Positions 32,334 to 32,384 of a DNA stretch of 32,384 bases are shown one piece after another (positions within the stretch are counted from its first letter, which is position 1; the number at the start of each line of letters is the position of its first letter). The notes beneath the pieces are model-generated. The model saw nothing but the letters and a program-made list of their open reading frames with translations. It was not told where the DNA came from and searched no databases. The DNA comes from an uncultured Lachnospiraceae bacterium (GTDB taxonomy: Bacteria > Bacillota > Clostridia > Lachnospirales > Lachnospiraceae): positions 1 through 32,384 of the forward strand of contig CAMGCK010000019.1 in NCBI GenBank assembly GCA_946040795.1. Reading direction: 5' to 3'. The position numbers and the translations under genes were made by a program.

Positions 32334-32384
32334 GTTTGCGCGCCATGGGCGCGCTCTAACGGGTGAAAGTCCCGAACACGCCCA
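32334..32384 (+). mobile_element. 5' end of a group IIC-type intron (partial, runs off the window)
   Basis: From 32334 the sequence GTTTGCGCGCCATGGGCGCGC, then CTAACGGGTGAAAGTCCCGAAC, follows the start of domain I of bacterial group II introns. It resembles the Oceanobacillus IIC intron (a G-x-x-x-GCC start, CATGGG, then GGGTGAGAGTCCCGAAC). The first bases GTTTG differ from the usual GTGYG. Class C introns characteristically insert just after intrinsic terminators, and here one lies immediately upstream. The reverse transcriptase ORF would be beyond the window. Confidence 0.7.

Overview
The window looks like the chromosome of a mid-GC anaerobic Firmicute, probably class Clostridia and most likely Lachnospiraceae. 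The indications are strong GGAGG-type ribosome binding sites before nearly every gene, a class 1B dihydroorotate dehydrogenase (PyrK/PyrD), a zinc-binding PyrI next to PyrB, a PurH activity split into two proteins, and several plant-polysaccharide esterases and hydrolases. This placement is inferred from gene content; no rRNA gene is present.

Layout. Positions 1-423 hold decayed coding sequence, including a beta-galactosidase-like (GH42) relic. Positions 424-13731 (minus strand) form a de novo purine cluster, in transcription order purF-like, purM, a short formate/nitrite-type channel, purN, a PurO-type IMP cyclohydrolase, a stand-alone AICAR formyltransferase, purD, purL and fhs. Between purL and fhs are two very long imperfect inverted repeats that share a conserved core (2120-2455 and 2686-2965). 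Divergent from purF runs the pyrimidine cluster (14190-20313, plus strand): pyrC-pyrK-pyrD-pyrF-pyrE-pyrB-pyrI, closed by a clear terminator. A 63-bp periodic repeat array lies at 20599-20975. The rest is mixed: two alpha/beta-hydrolases, a Xaa-Pro aminopeptidase, a broken GH5-like gene, oligoendopeptidase F, a sugar-phosphate isomerase/epimerase, greA-lysS, and a glucuronoyl-esterase-like CE15 gene. The window ends inside what looks like the 5' end of a group IIC intron inserted just after the CE15 gene's terminator.

How the genes work together. The minus-strand cluster makes IMP, and its one-carbon supply seems to be built in. Fhs makes 10-formyl-THF from formate, PurN and the AICAR formyltransferase consume it, and the FNT channel could move formate. 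The purF leader carries a ZTP (pfl) riboswitch, which senses the AICAR nucleotide that builds up when 10-formyl-THF runs short. The aptamer overlaps an intrinsic terminator. Downstream is a second terminator-like hairpin that overlaps a 22-codon leader ORF with a strong ribosome binding site. This tandem leader is the most interesting regulatory structure in the window. The pyr cluster starts from a near-consensus promoter in the same 459-bp divergent region.

The strongest candidates for something undescribed are the riboswitch-plus-leader-peptide arrangement before purF, the two giant hairpin elements flanking the purL-fhs gap, and the purF homologue that lacks its catalytic N-terminal cysteine.
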